Shown: one piece after another, positions 1 to 9,519 of the stretch
Numbering within the stretch: position 1 is the stretch's first letter
Layout of the letters: every line of letters starts with the position of its first letter
Assembly (NCBI RefSeq): GCF_018919485.1
Contig: NZ_JAHLMU010000001.1
Location: 2,414,043-2,478,042, forward strand
Length of the DNA: 64,000 nucleotides
Source of the DNA: Psychrobacter sp. TAE2020
GTDB lineage: Bacteria > Pseudomonadota > Gammaproteobacteria > Pseudomonadales > Moraxellaceae
Reading direction: 5' to 3'
Translations under genes and position numbers: made by a program
Notes under the pieces: model-generated
Database searches by the model: none
Seen by the model: only the letters and a program-made list of their open reading frames with translations
What the model was told of the DNA's origin: nothing

Positions 1-273
1 AAGCTATTGGGCGCTTACCCAGCAACCTTATTAAGAGCAGCCACCGGCTATGAGCCCCATATACTGACCAATTATCTGAAAGAGCTGGCTGCGCTATTTC
101 ATGGCTGGTACGATGGCAACCGTATTTTACCCATCAGTTTAACTTCTGGTGAGACGCCTACTGAAGACGAGTTGAATTTAATGCAGGCACGTTTGCGCTT
201 ATCAAAAGCGGTTCGTCAAGTATTGGCTAATGGTCTCAACTTATTAGGGTTGTCAGCACCAACTAGTATGTAG
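1..273 (+). CDS. argS: Arginyl-tRNA synthetase, C-terminal fragment (cut by window start)
   Basis: The first 90 codons seen are the end of a class I arginyl-tRNA synthetase, the cytosolic enzyme that charges tRNA-Arg. The reading frame is open from base 1, so the start and the catalytic domain lie outside the window. The visible part is the helical DALR anticodon-binding domain. Its terminal block, with motifs such as VRQVLANGL and LLGLSAP and a final Met, is typical of the ArgS carboxyl end. The gene stops with TAG at 271-273. A SPOR-domain gene follows on the same strand about 160 bases later. The identification rests only on the C-terminal domain but fits well. Confidence 0.88.
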   Translation, partial: KLLGAYPATLLRAATGYEPHILTNYLKELAALFHGWYDGNRILPISLTSGETPTEDELNLMQARLRLSKAVRQVLANGLNLLGLSAPTSM

Positions 274-432
274 GTGCCTAGCACTAATCACCAGACATCA
301 AAGCTAATACTAGAGGCTGTAGCTATTTCAGTGCTGGTATCGAGTTGGATGACCGGACAGTTAGTAGAAAAATTACCCTGATAAATCACATCAGTAAATT
401 AATAGAAAGACTCAGTAGGGAGAATGCTATCC

Positions 433-1239
433 ATGTTAGCCAAAAAACCTAAAGGCGCCACTGAAAAGCGCAAATCCAGTAGCGTATCAGGCTTAGTATG
501 GATGTTTGTTGGTGCCTTGTTGACCCTAATGATCGGGGTATTTTTATATTTATCACCTTTGTTTGACTTCAATCCTTCAGGCGCTCCAGAAGCCGACCCT
601 GATCGGCAAGTACAGCAGCGTGTGGGTACTGATACTGATAACAGCGATTATGAATTCTATGACATTTTGCCCAATCAAGAAATGGCCACTATCCCTGACG
701 AAGCGCTTGGCGAACCTGATAGTCCTCAATCTGGTAATATCGAAGCTTTTGAGCCTGACGTAGTCATCACTCAACCTGATAATAATACTGCCAACAGTAA
801 TAATGATTCAGGTAACTTTGGGGTTACCGAGAATACTAGTAACGATAGTAATAAAAGTCCCTCGAATAATGTTAATAGTAGCAATGAAAATGATATTGTC
901 ATTGTAGAGGAGAATACTACCTATGATGGTAGTACACCCAGCACTGGCAGTGGATCAGTGAATAAGGCCAACACCGCTTCAGTTCCAAAACCTGTGGCTG
1001 CTAGCACTTATATTCTGCAAATAAATAGCTTTGGTAATGCTGATGAGGCTGATCGTCGCCGCGCTCAGGTACTGATGGCTGGCATCGATGCCCGAGTAGT
1101 GAAAAACACTACTAGTAGTGGCTCGCCTATCTATCAAGTAATCTCGCGGCCTATGAATAGTCGTCAAGTAGTTACTAATGCTCAGCAGCGTCTACAGAAT
1201 AATGGCATTGACTCTATTATCGTTGAGCAGCGTCGCTAA
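433..1239 (+). CDS. SPOR-domain membrane protein (FtsN-like)
   Basis: A single-pass inner-membrane protein with a periplasmic SPOR domain. SPOR domains bind denuded peptidoglycan at the septum, so a role in division or envelope remodelling is likely (inference). A basic N-terminus is followed by one hydrophobic segment (about residues 20-42). Next comes a long Asn/Ser/Asp-rich linker (about 50-185) and then the SPOR domain (about 190 to the end, beginning YILQINSFGNADEA). An ATG at 424 is in frame, but the AGGGAG at 418-423 touches it. The same Shine-Dalgarno lies about 9 bases before the ATG at 433, so I chose 433 (268 aa). It follows argS, which suggests co-transcription, and ends just before a strong terminator. 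Confidence 0.85.
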   Translation: MLAKKPKGATEKRKSSSVSGLVWMFVGALLTLMIGVFLYLSPLFDFNPSGAPEADPDRQVQQRVGTDTDNSDYEFYDILPNQEMATIPDEALGEPDSPQSGNIEAFEPDVVITQPDNNTANSNNDSGNFGVTENTSNDSNKSPSNNVNSSNENDIVIVEENTTYDGSTPSTGSGSVNKANTASVPKPVAASTYILQINSFGNADEADRRRAQVLMAGIDARVVKNTTSSGSPIYQVISRPMNSRQVVTNAQQRLQNNGIDSIIVEQRR

Positions 1240-1265
1240 ACTTAATTTTTATCATAAGTTATCAT

Positions 1266-1294
1266 AAAAAAAGCGTCAAAATGACGCTTTTTTT
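1266..1294 (+). terminator. Rho-independent terminator after the SPOR gene
   Basis: A 12-bp perfect stem (1267-1278 with 1282-1293, core GCGTCA/TGACGC) has a 3-base loop and is flanked by an A-run on the left and a T-run on the right. It lies 27 bases after the stop of the SPOR gene and separates it from the next gene. Confidence 0.9.
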
Positions 1295-1371
1295 AGGGGC
1301 GTTTTATGGATAATATTGTTTTGGATTAGCCTTTTTGCTTACCTCTTAGATAAATAACTCAAGGACACCAT

Positions 1372-2466
1372 ATGACTGCTAGCACTCCTATAGCAATACC
1401 ACCAAGCGTGGTGAAAGTATTTTTTCAAAAGTACTTTATTGATGCCTTTACTGGTATGGCTTTAGGGCTATTTGTAACCTTAATTGCAGGGCTGATTATT
1501 TCGCAAATAGGGGGGTGGTTGCAATTGCCGGTGTTGGTGGCTATCGGTAAGCTGGCTTCAGTATTGATGGGGGCAGGTATCGGGGTTGGAATAGCTTATT
1601 ATCTAAAAGCTCCTACTTTAGTGATGCTTAGCTGTCTGGTAGCGGGCATGCTAGGCGCGCACTCCGAAGCGCTGATGGCAGGGACTTTGTTTATACCGCA
1701 AGCTGCTGGTCCAGCAACTTTTTTGGCGTTGCCGGGTAATCCTATTGGCGCTTATTTGGCTTCAGTATTTGCCTATCGTGCTGGCAGTTGGGTAGCCGGT
1801 AAGACTAAGCTCGATATCTTGCTAGTGCCCTTAGTGGTTTGTGCTAGCGCTTGGGCAGTATGCGCGCTGCTCAATCCTCCGGTAGTTGCGGCGGTCAATG
1901 CTATAGGTATAGGTATCCAAGCTGCTACTGAGCTACAACCGTTACTGATGGGCATAGTCATCGCCGTAGTAGTTGGGATTTTGCTAACGCTACCAACGTC
2001 TAGCGCAGCTATCTGTATCTCTATAGGTCTTGGGGGCTTAGCGGGCGGGGCAGCGGTGGTCGGCTGTGCCGCGCATATGATTGGCTTTGCGGTAGCTAGC
2101 TATAAAGATAATGGCTTTAGTGGGGTTATCTCGCAAGGCTTAGGTACTAGTATGTTGCAAATACCTAATGTGCTTAAGAAGCCGATGGTTCTATTACCAG
2201 CAGTGATAGCTAGTGCTATCGTTGGGCCTATAGCTACCGTCGGTTTTCAATTGGCTTGTACTGCTACTGGCGCTGGTATGGGCACGGCTGGCTTAGTGGG
2301 AGTGTTTGGAGTGATTGAGGCCTCACAGCCACTGATGAGTGCTACTGAGTTATGGACAGCGATTATCCTATTAATGTTCATATTACCTGCCCTCATTGCT
2401 GGGCTAGTAGCGCATTTGATGCGCCGTATGGGTTGGCTCGTCGCTGGTGATATGAAGTTACCATAA
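1372..2466 (+). CDS. PTS_EIIC_2 / PfoR-family membrane protein
   Basis: A 364-residue, very hydrophobic protein with about ten predicted membrane segments and Gly/Ala-rich helices. It matches the PTS transporter subunit IIC-like family that includes PfoR (PF13303-type). Family members resemble the sugar-translocating IIC domain, but most have no attached IIA or IIB domain. None is visible here either, so phosphotransfer-coupled sugar transport is unproven. The conserved LPGNPIGAY segment near residue 122 and the polar loop around residues 245-250 fit the family. An AAGGA precedes the ATG by about 8 bases. The gene is monocistronic, lying between two terminators. Substrate unknown. Confidence 0.8.
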   Translation: MTASTPIAIPPSVVKVFFQKYFIDAFTGMALGLFVTLIAGLIISQIGGWLQLPVLVAIGKLASVLMGAGIGVGIAYYLKAPTLVMLSCLVAGMLGAHSEALMAGTLFIPQAAGPATFLALPGNPIGAYLASVFAYRAGSWVAGKTKLDILLVPLVVCASAWAVCALLNPPVVAAVNAIGIGIQAATELQPLLMGIVIAVVVGILLTLPTSSAAICISIGLGGLAGGAAVVGCAAHMIGFAVASYKDNGFSGVISQGLGTSMLQIPNVLKKPMVLLPAVIASAIVGPIATVGFQLACTATGAGMGTAGLVGVFGVIEASQPLMSATELWTAIILLMFILPALIAGLVAHLMRRMGWLVAGDMKLP

Positions 2467-2530
2467 GCATTTTCTGCTATGGTTTTGTACTTTGCTTTTA
2501 CTACTAGTCGCTAGTCAATTTATCGACAAC

Positions 2531-2567
2531 AAAAAGCCCAACTAACTGAAATTAGCTGGGCTTTTTT
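2531..2567. terminator. Bidirectional terminator between convergent genes
   Basis: The stem is GCCCAACTAA (2536-2545) paired with TTAGCTGGGC (2552-2561), with one wobble pair. It is flanked by A5 on the left and T6 on the right, so it can stop transcripts of the PTS-IIC gene on plus and of the cytochrome gene on minus. Confidence 0.85.
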
Positions 2568-2648
2568 ACTACTAAAGTTCGCTAGGAAGGGGTTGCTAAG
2601 CAGACGTTAATAAGTCTTTAACAAAGACACCACCCTTAAAAGTCACGC

Positions 2649-3638
2649 TTAGCGACGAACATCTTTTGGCGCATCACCGTTCGGCCAATCTTTGTCTTTA
2701 TTGGCTTTTACTGGACGCGGCAAGTGAGTAAAGTAGCCAGCGATATCGACAGCTTCTTGATCGCTTAGAGAGTTACCCTGACCAAAGGGCATTTTACCTT
2801 TAATAAAGGCGGCTGCCGTATAAGTACGAGCCATGCCAGCGCCATCGTTAAAGGAGTTGTCGCCAGCAACTGCTGGGAAAGTATAAGTGCCATCGTCGTT
2901 ATATTGGCCTTCACCATTAGCACCGTGACAAACACTACATTTCTCTGCAAATAGCTTTTTGCCGTTGACAGTATCGGCCTCTAAGCTCTTGTCTATTTTT
3001 ACAAAGCCACGACCTTCAGGAGAGACACCGAAGGGCATATCTTTTGACAACCAACTCATATAAGAAACCACAGCGTTCATATCATCTGAACCTAGCTCAA
3101 GCGCCTTACCGTTCATTGAGCGCTCAAAACAGCCGTTAATACGCTCCTGTATAACGTTGATACGACCAGCGCGACTGCGATAAAGAGGATAAATACTAGT
3201 AATATTATTCCAAGGCGCAGCATAAGCCTCTGAGCCATTACCTAAGTGACAGCTAGTACAGTTAAGCTGATTACCGACGTTATCAGGCAGCTCTTTATAA
3301 GTATGATTAACAATCTGTAGTCCACGGCGTACGGCTGCCCCATACTCATCATCAGGAATAGTTCCTATATCTGGCATGGTAATGGCTGGCTTAGCAGCGT
3401 CAGTGGCTTGATCAGTATTGGTGATATCGCTTATGTCTGTGATTGCAGGCATGTCATTCTTTAACTGAGCAGCGCGAGCTTCTAGTCCTTGCACCCGAGC
3501 TATCGCTGCGGCCTCGTTCACACGATCAACGGCTTTGGTGTCCTGCTCATTATTACTGCAACTAGTGACACCGATGCCACTAATAGCAAAAATAGTTGCC
3601 ACAAGAAAAGAGGATTGGGCTGGTGAAAAAGTCTTCAT
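2649..3638 (-). CDS. Diheme cytochrome c, thiosulfate dehydrogenase (TsdA)-like, lipoprotein
   Basis: An exported diheme c-type cytochrome resembling TsdA, which oxidises two thiosulfate to tetrathionate or, in some species, works in reverse. Residue numbers count the upstream ATG at 3644 as 1. A hydrophobic leader ends in a lipobox-like VTSC with Cys29. The first heme site is CTSCH at 129-133 and the second is CSVCH at 236-240. The segment RINGCFERSMNGKAL with Cys172 corresponds to the region that supplies the unusual Cys heme ligand of TsdA. AAGGA is 1 base from the ATG at 3644 but 7 bases from the ATG at 3638, so 3638 is chosen (329 aa). No sulfur-oxidation neighbours are present. A related diheme SoxA-like or generic cytochrome is the alternative. 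Confidence 0.8.
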   Translation of the reverse strand: MKTFSPAQSSFLVATIFAISGIGVTSCSNNEQDTKAVDRVNEAAAIARVQGLEARAAQLKNDMPAITDISDITNTDQATDAAKPAITMPDIGTIPDDEYGAAVRRGLQIVNHTYKELPDNVGNQLNCTSCHLGNGSEAYAAPWNNITSIYPLYRSRAGRINVIQERINGCFERSMNGKALELGSDDMNAVVSYMSWLSKDMPFGVSPEGRGFVKIDKSLEADTVNGKKLFAEKCSVCHGANGEGQYNDDGTYTFPAVAGDNSFNDGAGMARTYTAAAFIKGKMPFGQGNSLSDQEAVDIAGYFTHLPRPVKANKDKDWPNGDAPKDVRR

Positions 3639-4170
3639 TGGCATATCCTTATTATAAAAAATAATATGTACATATAAATTTATATGCTATGTTAGATAGT
3701 ACAATGACCATATTATTGTTAAGTTTTTGTATTACACAAATAATGATTACAGGTGATCCACTATGGATTAGTGCTAGTATTAATAAAATTTAATTTATCA
3801 AGCACTTGAGCTGCAGAATATTAAAGTAATTAAAAGTCATAACTTCGTTAAACGCATGTATAAAACACAAACGTGCAGCACTTATACTGGTGAATGCGAC
3901 AAGATTATCAGAGATTAAACAGAGAGAACTTAGTATTCTGTAAGTTAGCAGTAATATTATTATAACAAACAACAAGTGATAAAGTCTGATAAAAGTACTT
4001 TTAGATAAAATCATTAGTACTAAGACTATTCAATACCTTAACCTTTAACTGCTGTCTAGAAAAATAAGCCTTAAATAAAAACGCTCAAACATAATCAATG
4101 TTTGAGCGTTTTTTGGTTTTATTAGCCATAACTACTAGCTACAATCGTTATACTAAGCTCTCACTTAGAA
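3639..4170. other. Intergenic region without a supported gene
   Basis: This 530-base AT-rich stretch lies upstream of the cytochrome gene and downstream of the SDR gene. It holds the SDR terminator (4077-4114) and presumably the cytochrome promoter. A 74-codon minus-strand frame at 3790-4014 has no convincing start signal or family resemblance and is not called. Confidence 0.6.
4077..4114 (-). terminator. Terminator after the SDR gene
   Basis: A perfect 12-bp stem (4081-4092 with 4098-4109, ACGCTCAAACAT/ATGTTTGAGCGT) has a 5-base loop, an A-run to the left and a T-run to the right. It sits 57 bases beyond the stop of the minus-strand SDR gene. It is symmetrical enough to act in both directions. 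Confidence 0.88.
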
Positions 4171-5133
4171 CTAGCTTTTTGACTGGTACTTTGGACTAAA
4201 CTTGCGTGATAGTTTGACAGCACTATATAGAATAGTGGCGTAATGTGTCGGAAAAATACGTTGCACGACATCTATTACCTTGGCATCGTTACCGATCAAA
4301 CAGCGCTTTTGGTCTGCTGCTGTGGCCTGTAAAATTACCCATGCTGCCTCATTAGCATCGAACTTTAACAGCTTATTAAAACTGCTTATTGCTTTGGCAC
4401 TAGTACCCATACCTAGATCTCTTATACTCTCATTACCGCGGGCACTGTTGGCGATATTGGTCTTGATGCCACCTGGATGAATACAAGTAGCAGAAACGCC
4501 ACAGCGCTGAATATCTAGCTCTTGACGTAAGCTTTCGCTAAAGCCACGTACTGCAAATTTACTAGCATTATAGGCAGACTGTGAGGGTTGAGCCGTTAAA
4601 CCAAACAGGCTTGAGATATTAATAATATGACCATTCTCTGTGACAGTACTACCTTTACTTTGCTTGACACTATTTTTGATCAAGGGTAAAAATGCTTTAG
4701 TGCCATAGACTACACCCCAAAAGTTAATGTCCATCAGCCATTCGATCTCGCTGATACTACTGCCTTCCACTGTAGAATAAAGAGCGACACCAGCATTATT
4801 GAATATGAAGTTAACCTTGCCATAATCGACCATTACCTTTTGTGCCCAACCTTCTACGGCCTCCCTATCAGCGACATCGAGTATAATAGTAGTTACTTGG
4901 ATATCGTAGTCTGTGAGCAGCTGTTGCGTCTGTGTTAGCGCTTCTGCATTGATATCTGCTAGCGCAACATGACAGCCCATTTTTGCTAAGTGAATAGCCA
5001 GTGCGCGACCTATACCGGAACCAGCGCCAGTAATAGCCGCCACATGATTCTGATAGTAGTCAGGCATTGGCTTATTAGTAATGGATGAGTTGGATAGATG
5101 CTGGCGTAGCGAAGCAGTCATAGTATTGAGCAT
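4171..5133 (-). CDS. Short-chain dehydrogenase/reductase (SDR), classical type
   Basis: An NAD(P)-dependent oxidoreductase of the classical SDR superfamily, 320 aa. Visible motifs are the cofactor loop TGAGSGIG (residues 35-42), NNAG (112-115), the catalytic Ser in INISS (174-175) and YNASK (Tyr188, Lys192). The sequence around the active site and the long C-terminus resemble SDRs often annotated as acetoin or fatty-alcohol dehydrogenases, but the substrate cannot be told. An in-frame ATG lies at 5199. I chose 5133 because AAGGGG sits about 8 bases before it and the family's N-terminus fits. It is monocistronic, bounded by terminators on both sides. Confidence 0.85.
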   Translation of the reverse strand: MLNTMTASLRQHLSNSSITNKPMPDYYQNHVAAITGAGSGIGRALAIHLAKMGCHVALADINAEALTQTQQLLTDYDIQVTTIILDVADREAVEGWAQKVMVDYGKVNFIFNNAGVALYSTVEGSSISEIEWLMDINFWGVVYGTKAFLPLIKNSVKQSKGSTVTENGHIINISSLFGLTAQPSQSAYNASKFAVRGFSESLRQELDIQRCGVSATCIHPGGIKTNIANSARGNESIRDLGMGTSAKAISSFNKLLKFDANEAAWVILQATAADQKRCLIGNDAKVIDVVQRIFPTHYATILYSAVKLSRKFSPKYQSKS

Positions 5134-5281
5134 GATAGGCACCCCTTGGTTATCTGAGTAATGATAAGCTACATTATTAGTACTATATATAATAAACACT
5201 AGTAAGATTAATGGACGCTGCTGTCATTTTATAAGCCTTATGGCACTGTAGTTGCTAATGCTTAGATAAATCAGCAGACAT

Positions 5282-5320
5282 AAAAAAAGCGTCTAAACAC
5301 TACTAGTGCTAGACGCTTCT
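5282..5320 (-). terminator. Terminator after clpX
   Basis: On the minus strand AAGCGTCT pairs with AGACGCTT (5287-5294 and 5311-5318), with a small inner CACT/AGTG stem, followed by T7. It lies about 65 bases after the clpX stop and ends the clpP-clpX unit. Confidence 0.85.
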
Positions 5321-5382
5321 TCAATAAAAGTCTCTCTAAGCTTCTCTACAGTCATTTCTGTAAAACGGCTTAAAATAAAACC

Positions 5383-6660
5383 CTAAGCTATCTTAGGTAA
5401 TTTACCTTCAGTAATAACTTCTTCATCGACAGTAACGGTCTTAATGTCTGTCATCGATGGCAGCTCATACATAGTTTCTAACAGCACATTTTCCACGATA
5501 GAGCGCAAGCCACGCGCACCTGTTTTACGCTCCATAGCCTTTTTGGCAATAGCGTCAAGGGCGGCATCAGTAAAGGTGATTTTCGCACCCTCCATATCGA
5601 ACAGATATTCATACTGTTTGACCAGCGCGTTCTTAGGTTTAGTCAATATTTGCACTAATGCCTCCTCATCCAGCTCTGTCAAAGCAGCTAGTACTGGCAA
5701 ACGGCCGATTAGCTCTGGAATTAGACCAAATTTGATCAAATCCTCCGGCTCAACTTTTTGCAGTAGATCTGAGCTACGCTTGCTGTCATCTTTTGAGCTG
5801 ACGTCGGCGTTAAAGCCAATACCTGTTTTTTCAGTACGTTGCTGAATGACTTTATCTAGACCTGCAAAGGCGCCACCAACGATGATTAGAATATTACTAG
5901 TATCAACTTGGATTAGCTCTTGCTGAGGGTGCTTACGACCACCATGAGGTGGAATAGCAGCGACTGTTCCTTCGATTAGTTTAAGCAAAGCTTGTTGTAC
6001 GCCTTCACCTGATACATCACGAGTAATAGAAGGGTTCTCACCTTTTTTACTGATTTTATCGATCTCATCGATATAAATGATGCCTTGTTCGGCTTTGCCG
6101 ACATCATAATTAGAAGCTTGTAGCAACTTTTGGACGATGTTTTCTACATCTTCACCGACATAACCAGCTTCAGTCAAAGTGGTGGCATCGGCCATAGCAA
6201 AAGGCACATCTAATAGACGCGCTAAAGTTTGGGCTAATAGCGTCTTACCTGAGCCGGTAGGCCCGATCAGCAAGATATTACTCTTAGACAATTCAACCAT
6301 CGCTACATCAGCGCCAATCTTAGATTTTTTGCTATCACGAGCTAAGGTTTGGCTAACTTTTAGGCGCTTATAATGGTTATAAACGGCTACTGCTAGTGCT
6401 TTTTTAGCGGCATCTTGACCAATAACATACTCATCAAGCTTGGCTCGTAACTCTTTAGGGGTCGGTAGCTTTTTATTGACCCACGAAGTATCAAGGTCGC
6501 TATCATTATCATCGTCATCAGGTGAGCTATCAGCGATGAGATCGGTACATAGCTCGATACATTCGTTACAAATATTAGCATCGTCAGCCGCGATTAATTG
6601 TTTGACTTCTTTCTTGGCTTTTCCGCAGAACGAGCAATGCGGGGTTTTATCTTCTGCCAT
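5383..6660 (-). CDS. clpX: ATP-dependent Clp protease ATP-binding subunit ClpX
   Basis: The AAA+ unfoldase that recognises substrates, unfolds them and feeds them into ClpP. At 425 aa it has the family's usual length. The N-terminal zinc-binding domain carries Cys9, Cys12, Cys31 and Cys34. An acidic linker (about 45-58) is followed by Walker A GPTGSGKT (133-140), the pore loop GYVG (166-169), Walker B IIYIDEID (194-201), the RKH loop at 242-244 and the IGF tripeptide that docks onto ClpP. The sensor-2 segment TGARGLR lies near the C-terminus. AGGAG precedes the ATG by about 10 bases. clpP lies 156 bases upstream on the same strand, the usual arrangement. Confidence 0.98.
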   Translation of the reverse strand: MAEDKTPHCSFCGKAKKEVKQLIAADDANICNECIELCTDLIADSSPDDDDNDSDLDTSWVNKKLPTPKELRAKLDEYVIGQDAAKKALAVAVYNHYKRLKVSQTLARDSKKSKIGADVAMVELSKSNILLIGPTGSGKTLLAQTLARLLDVPFAMADATTLTEAGYVGEDVENIVQKLLQASNYDVGKAEQGIIYIDEIDKISKKGENPSITRDVSGEGVQQALLKLIEGTVAAIPPHGGRKHPQQELIQVDTSNILIIVGGAFAGLDKVIQQRTEKTGIGFNADVSSKDDSKRSSDLLQKVEPEDLIKFGLIPELIGRLPVLAALTELDEEALVQILTKPKNALVKQYEYLFDMEGAKITFTDAALDAIAKKAMERKTGARGLRSIVENVLLETMYELPSMTDIKTVTVDEEVITEGKLPKIA

Positions 6661-6697
6661 GTACAGGCACTCCTAATTTTTAAACTTGGCTTGTGTT

Positions 6698-6724
6698 TCA
6701 AAACTGACAACTCAAAACTGACAA
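6698..6724. repeat. Tandem 14-base repeat between clpP and clpX
   Basis: TCAAAACTGACAA occurs at 6698-6710 and again at 6712-6724, a 14-base period, with a degraded third copy beginning TTCAAAATTTAC. The repeat is in the 156-base clpP-clpX spacer. It is probably a replication-slippage duplication; no function is evident. Confidence 0.75.
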
Positions 6725-6816
6725 TTCAAAATTTACCAGTTAAAGCTTATATAGTCTAATGGGACACTCAAAACTAAAGCGCACTATACTAGTAGCATAA
6801 TGCGCCTAGGTTTACT

Positions 6817-7515
6817 TTATATTTTAAGTTCAGTAGGGCGACGCTCTAGTACTTCATCTACTAAGCCATATTCTTTGGCTTCTTTAGCATCTAACCAATA
6901 GTCACGCTCAACGTCTTTCTCAATTTTTTCTACTGGTTGACCAGTACGCTCAGCCAAAATCTCATTTAAGCGAGCACGAGTTTTTAGAATTTCACGAGCA
7001 TTAATTTCGATATCTGATGCTTGACCTTGAGCACCACCAGAAGGCTGGTGAATCATGACGCGGGCGTTAGCCAAGGCATAACGTTTGCCTCGTTCTCCAG
7101 CTGCCAAAAGAAAAGAACCCATGCTGTAAGCACCGCCCATACAGATAGTCGATACGTCAGGTTTGATAAAGTTCATAGTATCAAAAATAGCTAGGCCTGC
7201 ACTAACTGAACCACCTGGTGAGTTGATATACAGATGAATATCTTTATCAGGGTTTTCAGCTTCTAAAAATAAGAGCTGGGCCACGATAAGATTAGCCATA
7301 TGATCTTCAACTTGACCAGTTAAGAAGATAACCCGTTCACGCAATAAGCGTGAAAAAATGTCGAACGAACGCTCGCCACGCGCTGATTGCTCAACGACCA
7401 TCGGCACTAGTGCACTCTGAGGTGCGCTTTGAGTGTTATGCATACCTTGGGCGTTGTGCGCGCTCATAAGCATATCGAAATGGGGATTGCTAGTAATGCG
7501 ATCATAATCAGTCAT
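6817..7515 (-). CDS. clpP: ATP-dependent Clp protease proteolytic subunit ClpP
   Basis: The serine peptidase subunit that forms the double-heptamer chamber used by ClpX. The catalytic triad is visible as Ser131 (in GGAYSMGS), His156 (in MIHQPSGG) and Asp205 (in VERDY). The usual QAAS before the active-site motif reads GAYS here, but the nucleophile is intact. At 232 aa it has roughly 35 extra N-terminal residues that are probably removed, since the mature protein should begin near LVPMVVEQ (residue 36 on). AGGAT precedes the ATG by about 8 bases. It lies upstream of clpX and downstream of tig, but a terminator after tig makes a separate promoter likely. Confidence 0.97.
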   Translation of the reverse strand: MTDYDRITSNPHFDMLMSAHNAQGMHNTQSAPQSALVPMVVEQSARGERSFDIFSRLLRERVIFLTGQVEDHMANLIVAQLLFLEAENPDKDIHLYINSPGGSVSAGLAIFDTMNFIKPDVSTICMGGAYSMGSFLLAAGERGKRYALANARVMIHQPSGGAQGQASDIEINAREILKTRARLNEILAERTGQPVEKIEKDVERDYWLDAKEAKEYGLVDEVLERRPTELKI

Positions 7516-7834
7516 GGAAAGATCCTATTGAAATATATAATATAAAAAACGGATTTTATTAAGAATAAGCTATTAATAATAAGTATTATTAAGAAAATAA
7601 GTGCCGTAATAGTAACTTTTTTTAGCAGCTAATAGTAAATGTTTACGGTAACAAATGATGAATTATTCCCTATTAATAAGGCGTCTGTAGTCATTTATCA
7701 AGGGCTAAGGATATAAAGCGCTAATAAAAATGCCCCAACAAGATTTGTTGAGGCATTATTTATACAACTATCAATAAAAAAGTTTCGATAAAAGCTATCA
7801 AAACTCTAGCTTATTATTTTGCTAAGCAAGCAAA
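7516..7834. other. tig-clpP intergenic region
   Basis: This 319-base AT-rich spacer holds the tig terminator (7724-7757) and, downstream of it on the minus strand, the probable clpP promoter. I could not assign clear -35 and -10 boxes. No ORF or RNA gene is seen. Confidence 0.6.
7724..7757 (-). terminator. Terminator after tig
   Basis: The arms at 7729-7741 and 7745-7757 pair over 13 bp with one mismatch (AATGCCCCAACAA against TTGTTGAGGCATT) around a 3-base loop. On the minus strand the hairpin is followed by T5. It lies about 78 bases after the tig stop. Confidence 0.82.
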
Positions 7835-9181
7835 TTACATCGCTTGCTGCTGTTGTTGCTGCTGAGTAGCCAACAAATCTTGATAGCTAACTTCTTTGTC
7901 AGTTACTTTACCTTGTTCGATAAGGTAATCAACTACTTGGTCTTCTAATACTACTGACTCAATGTTGGCGCGTTGTTGCTTATCATTAGTGTAGTATTCG
8001 ATAACTTCTGCTGGATCTTCGTAGTTTTCTGAAGCTTCTTTGATAAATTTCTCAACGCGTTCTTGATCCACTTCTAAGCCTTTAGTATCGATAACTCGAG
8101 CAACGATGATACCTAGACGGGCAGCACGTAGCGCTTGTTCTTCAAACAGCTCGTTTGGCAACATGTCTTTATCAAAGCTATCGGCATTAGAACCGAACTG
8201 CTGAGCGAAACGCTGCATCATCATGCTGCGCTGACGATCAATCTCTTGCTCTAACATAGCGTTAGGAACATCAAATTCGTTCTTTTCTAACAAGGCATCA
8301 AAAGTAGCTTGTTTAATCTGACTGCGGGCAGCGTTTTTGATTTCGCGTTCCATGTTCTTACGAACGTCTTCTTTTAGTTTTTCAACGCCACCTTCTTTAA
8401 CTCCGAATAGCTCAAGGAACGCATCATCGATTTCAGGTAACTTAGATTTTTCAACTAATTTTACGTTGATTTTGAACTGAGCTTCTTTACCAGCTAATTC
8501 TTCTGCTTGATAATCTTCTGGGAAAGTTACGTCGATAACCTTTTCTTCGCCAGCTTTCAAGCCTTTGATACCCGCTTCGAAGCCTGGAATCATTTGGTTG
8601 CTACCAATAATCAATTTGAAGTCTTCAGCAGAGCCGCCTTCAAATTTCTCACCGTTGATTGAGCCTTCAAAATCAAAAGTAACTTGATTGCCTTTATCGG
8701 CTTTACCTTTTTTCTCTACAAACTCTTCACGTTGCTTTTGTAGGTTTTCAATCATAGTATCGACATCGGCTTCATCGACTTTCGCCATATGACGCTCAAC
8801 TTCGATCTCATTGATACCTTGAACGTCAATTTCTGGGAAGATTTCAACAGTAGCCTGATAAACCAAGAAATCGTCTTCAAGTTTAACATCATCGATATTA
8901 GGCATGCCAACAGCGCGGATGTCTTCAGATTTGATAGCTTCAAAAACAGTATCACGGATCACGTCATTGATAACTTCTTGCTGAATACCGGCACCGTATT
9001 GGCTGCGGATATGCGACATAGGAACGTTACCTTTACGAAAGCCATCAATTTTGGCAGTTTTAGCCACTTGACGAATGCGACCTTCGACTTTGTTTTGGAT
9101 TTTTTCAACTGGTACTTTTACAGTCAGCTGAGTTTCTTTGTTAGAAAGCTTGTTGGTTGTGACTTGTAGATCTGTAGCCAT
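7835..9181 (-). CDS. tig: Trigger factor
   Basis: A ribosome-associated chaperone and peptidyl-prolyl isomerase that meets nascent chains at the exit tunnel. At 448 aa it has the normal family length. The N-terminal ribosome-binding domain includes the signature region around GFRKGNVP (near residue 47). An FKBP-type isomerase domain spans about residues 155-245, and the rest is the helical chaperone domain. The C-terminus ends in seven consecutive Gln followed by Ala-Met, a species-specific tail. AAAGGTG lies about 11 bases before the ATG. The tig-clpP-clpX order is widely conserved, although a terminator after tig separates the units here. Confidence 0.97.
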   Translation of the reverse strand: MATDLQVTTNKLSNKETQLTVKVPVEKIQNKVEGRIRQVAKTAKIDGFRKGNVPMSHIRSQYGAGIQQEVINDVIRDTVFEAIKSEDIRAVGMPNIDDVKLEDDFLVYQATVEIFPEIDVQGINEIEVERHMAKVDEADVDTMIENLQKQREEFVEKKGKADKGNQVTFDFEGSINGEKFEGGSAEDFKLIIGSNQMIPGFEAGIKGLKAGEEKVIDVTFPEDYQAEELAGKEAQFKINVKLVEKSKLPEIDDAFLELFGVKEGGVEKLKEDVRKNMEREIKNAARSQIKQATFDALLEKNEFDVPNAMLEQEIDRQRSMMMQRFAQQFGSNADSFDKDMLPNELFEEQALRAARLGIIVARVIDTKGLEVDQERVEKFIKEASENYEDPAEVIEYYTNDKQQRANIESVVLEDQVVDYLIEQGKVTDKEVSYQDLLATQQQQQQQAM

Positions 9182-9519
9182 GTTAATTACACCTTTAGGA
9201 TTGAAATATCAGGCAATCGCATTTTACAGCGCACAAGTTTACTTATGAGCCAATTGCCTTTGGAATGAATAGGGGATAGTAATAGCCGAAAAAAATATAA
9301 TGCAATCAGCAATCGCCAAAGGCACTATAAACACCAGCTATTAAGTATCAGTAATACCTTACCAAAACGCCTTAAGTCTACTTATTTTTAGTTTAAATAA
9401 GCAAAGACAGCTGGTAATAAAATTATAAAAGTAGATTAGTATAATCTATCTACTAATTAAAGTAAAAATTATCTGTTTTACAGCGACCACCTTTATCGGC
9501 TATATAGTTAGCAGTGGCG
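9182..9519. other. Intergenic region between rdgB and tig
   Basis: This 338-base AT-rich spacer lies upstream of tig and downstream of rdgB, both on the minus strand. It should contain the tig promoter. I see no ORF with a family match, no tRNA and no clear terminator hairpin. Confidence 0.5.

Noticed and set aside
3790..4014. 74-codon minus-strand ORF with a hydrophobic middle
   Set aside because: It lies in AT-rich spacer, lacks a convincing Shine-Dalgarno and shows no family resemblance; probably chance.
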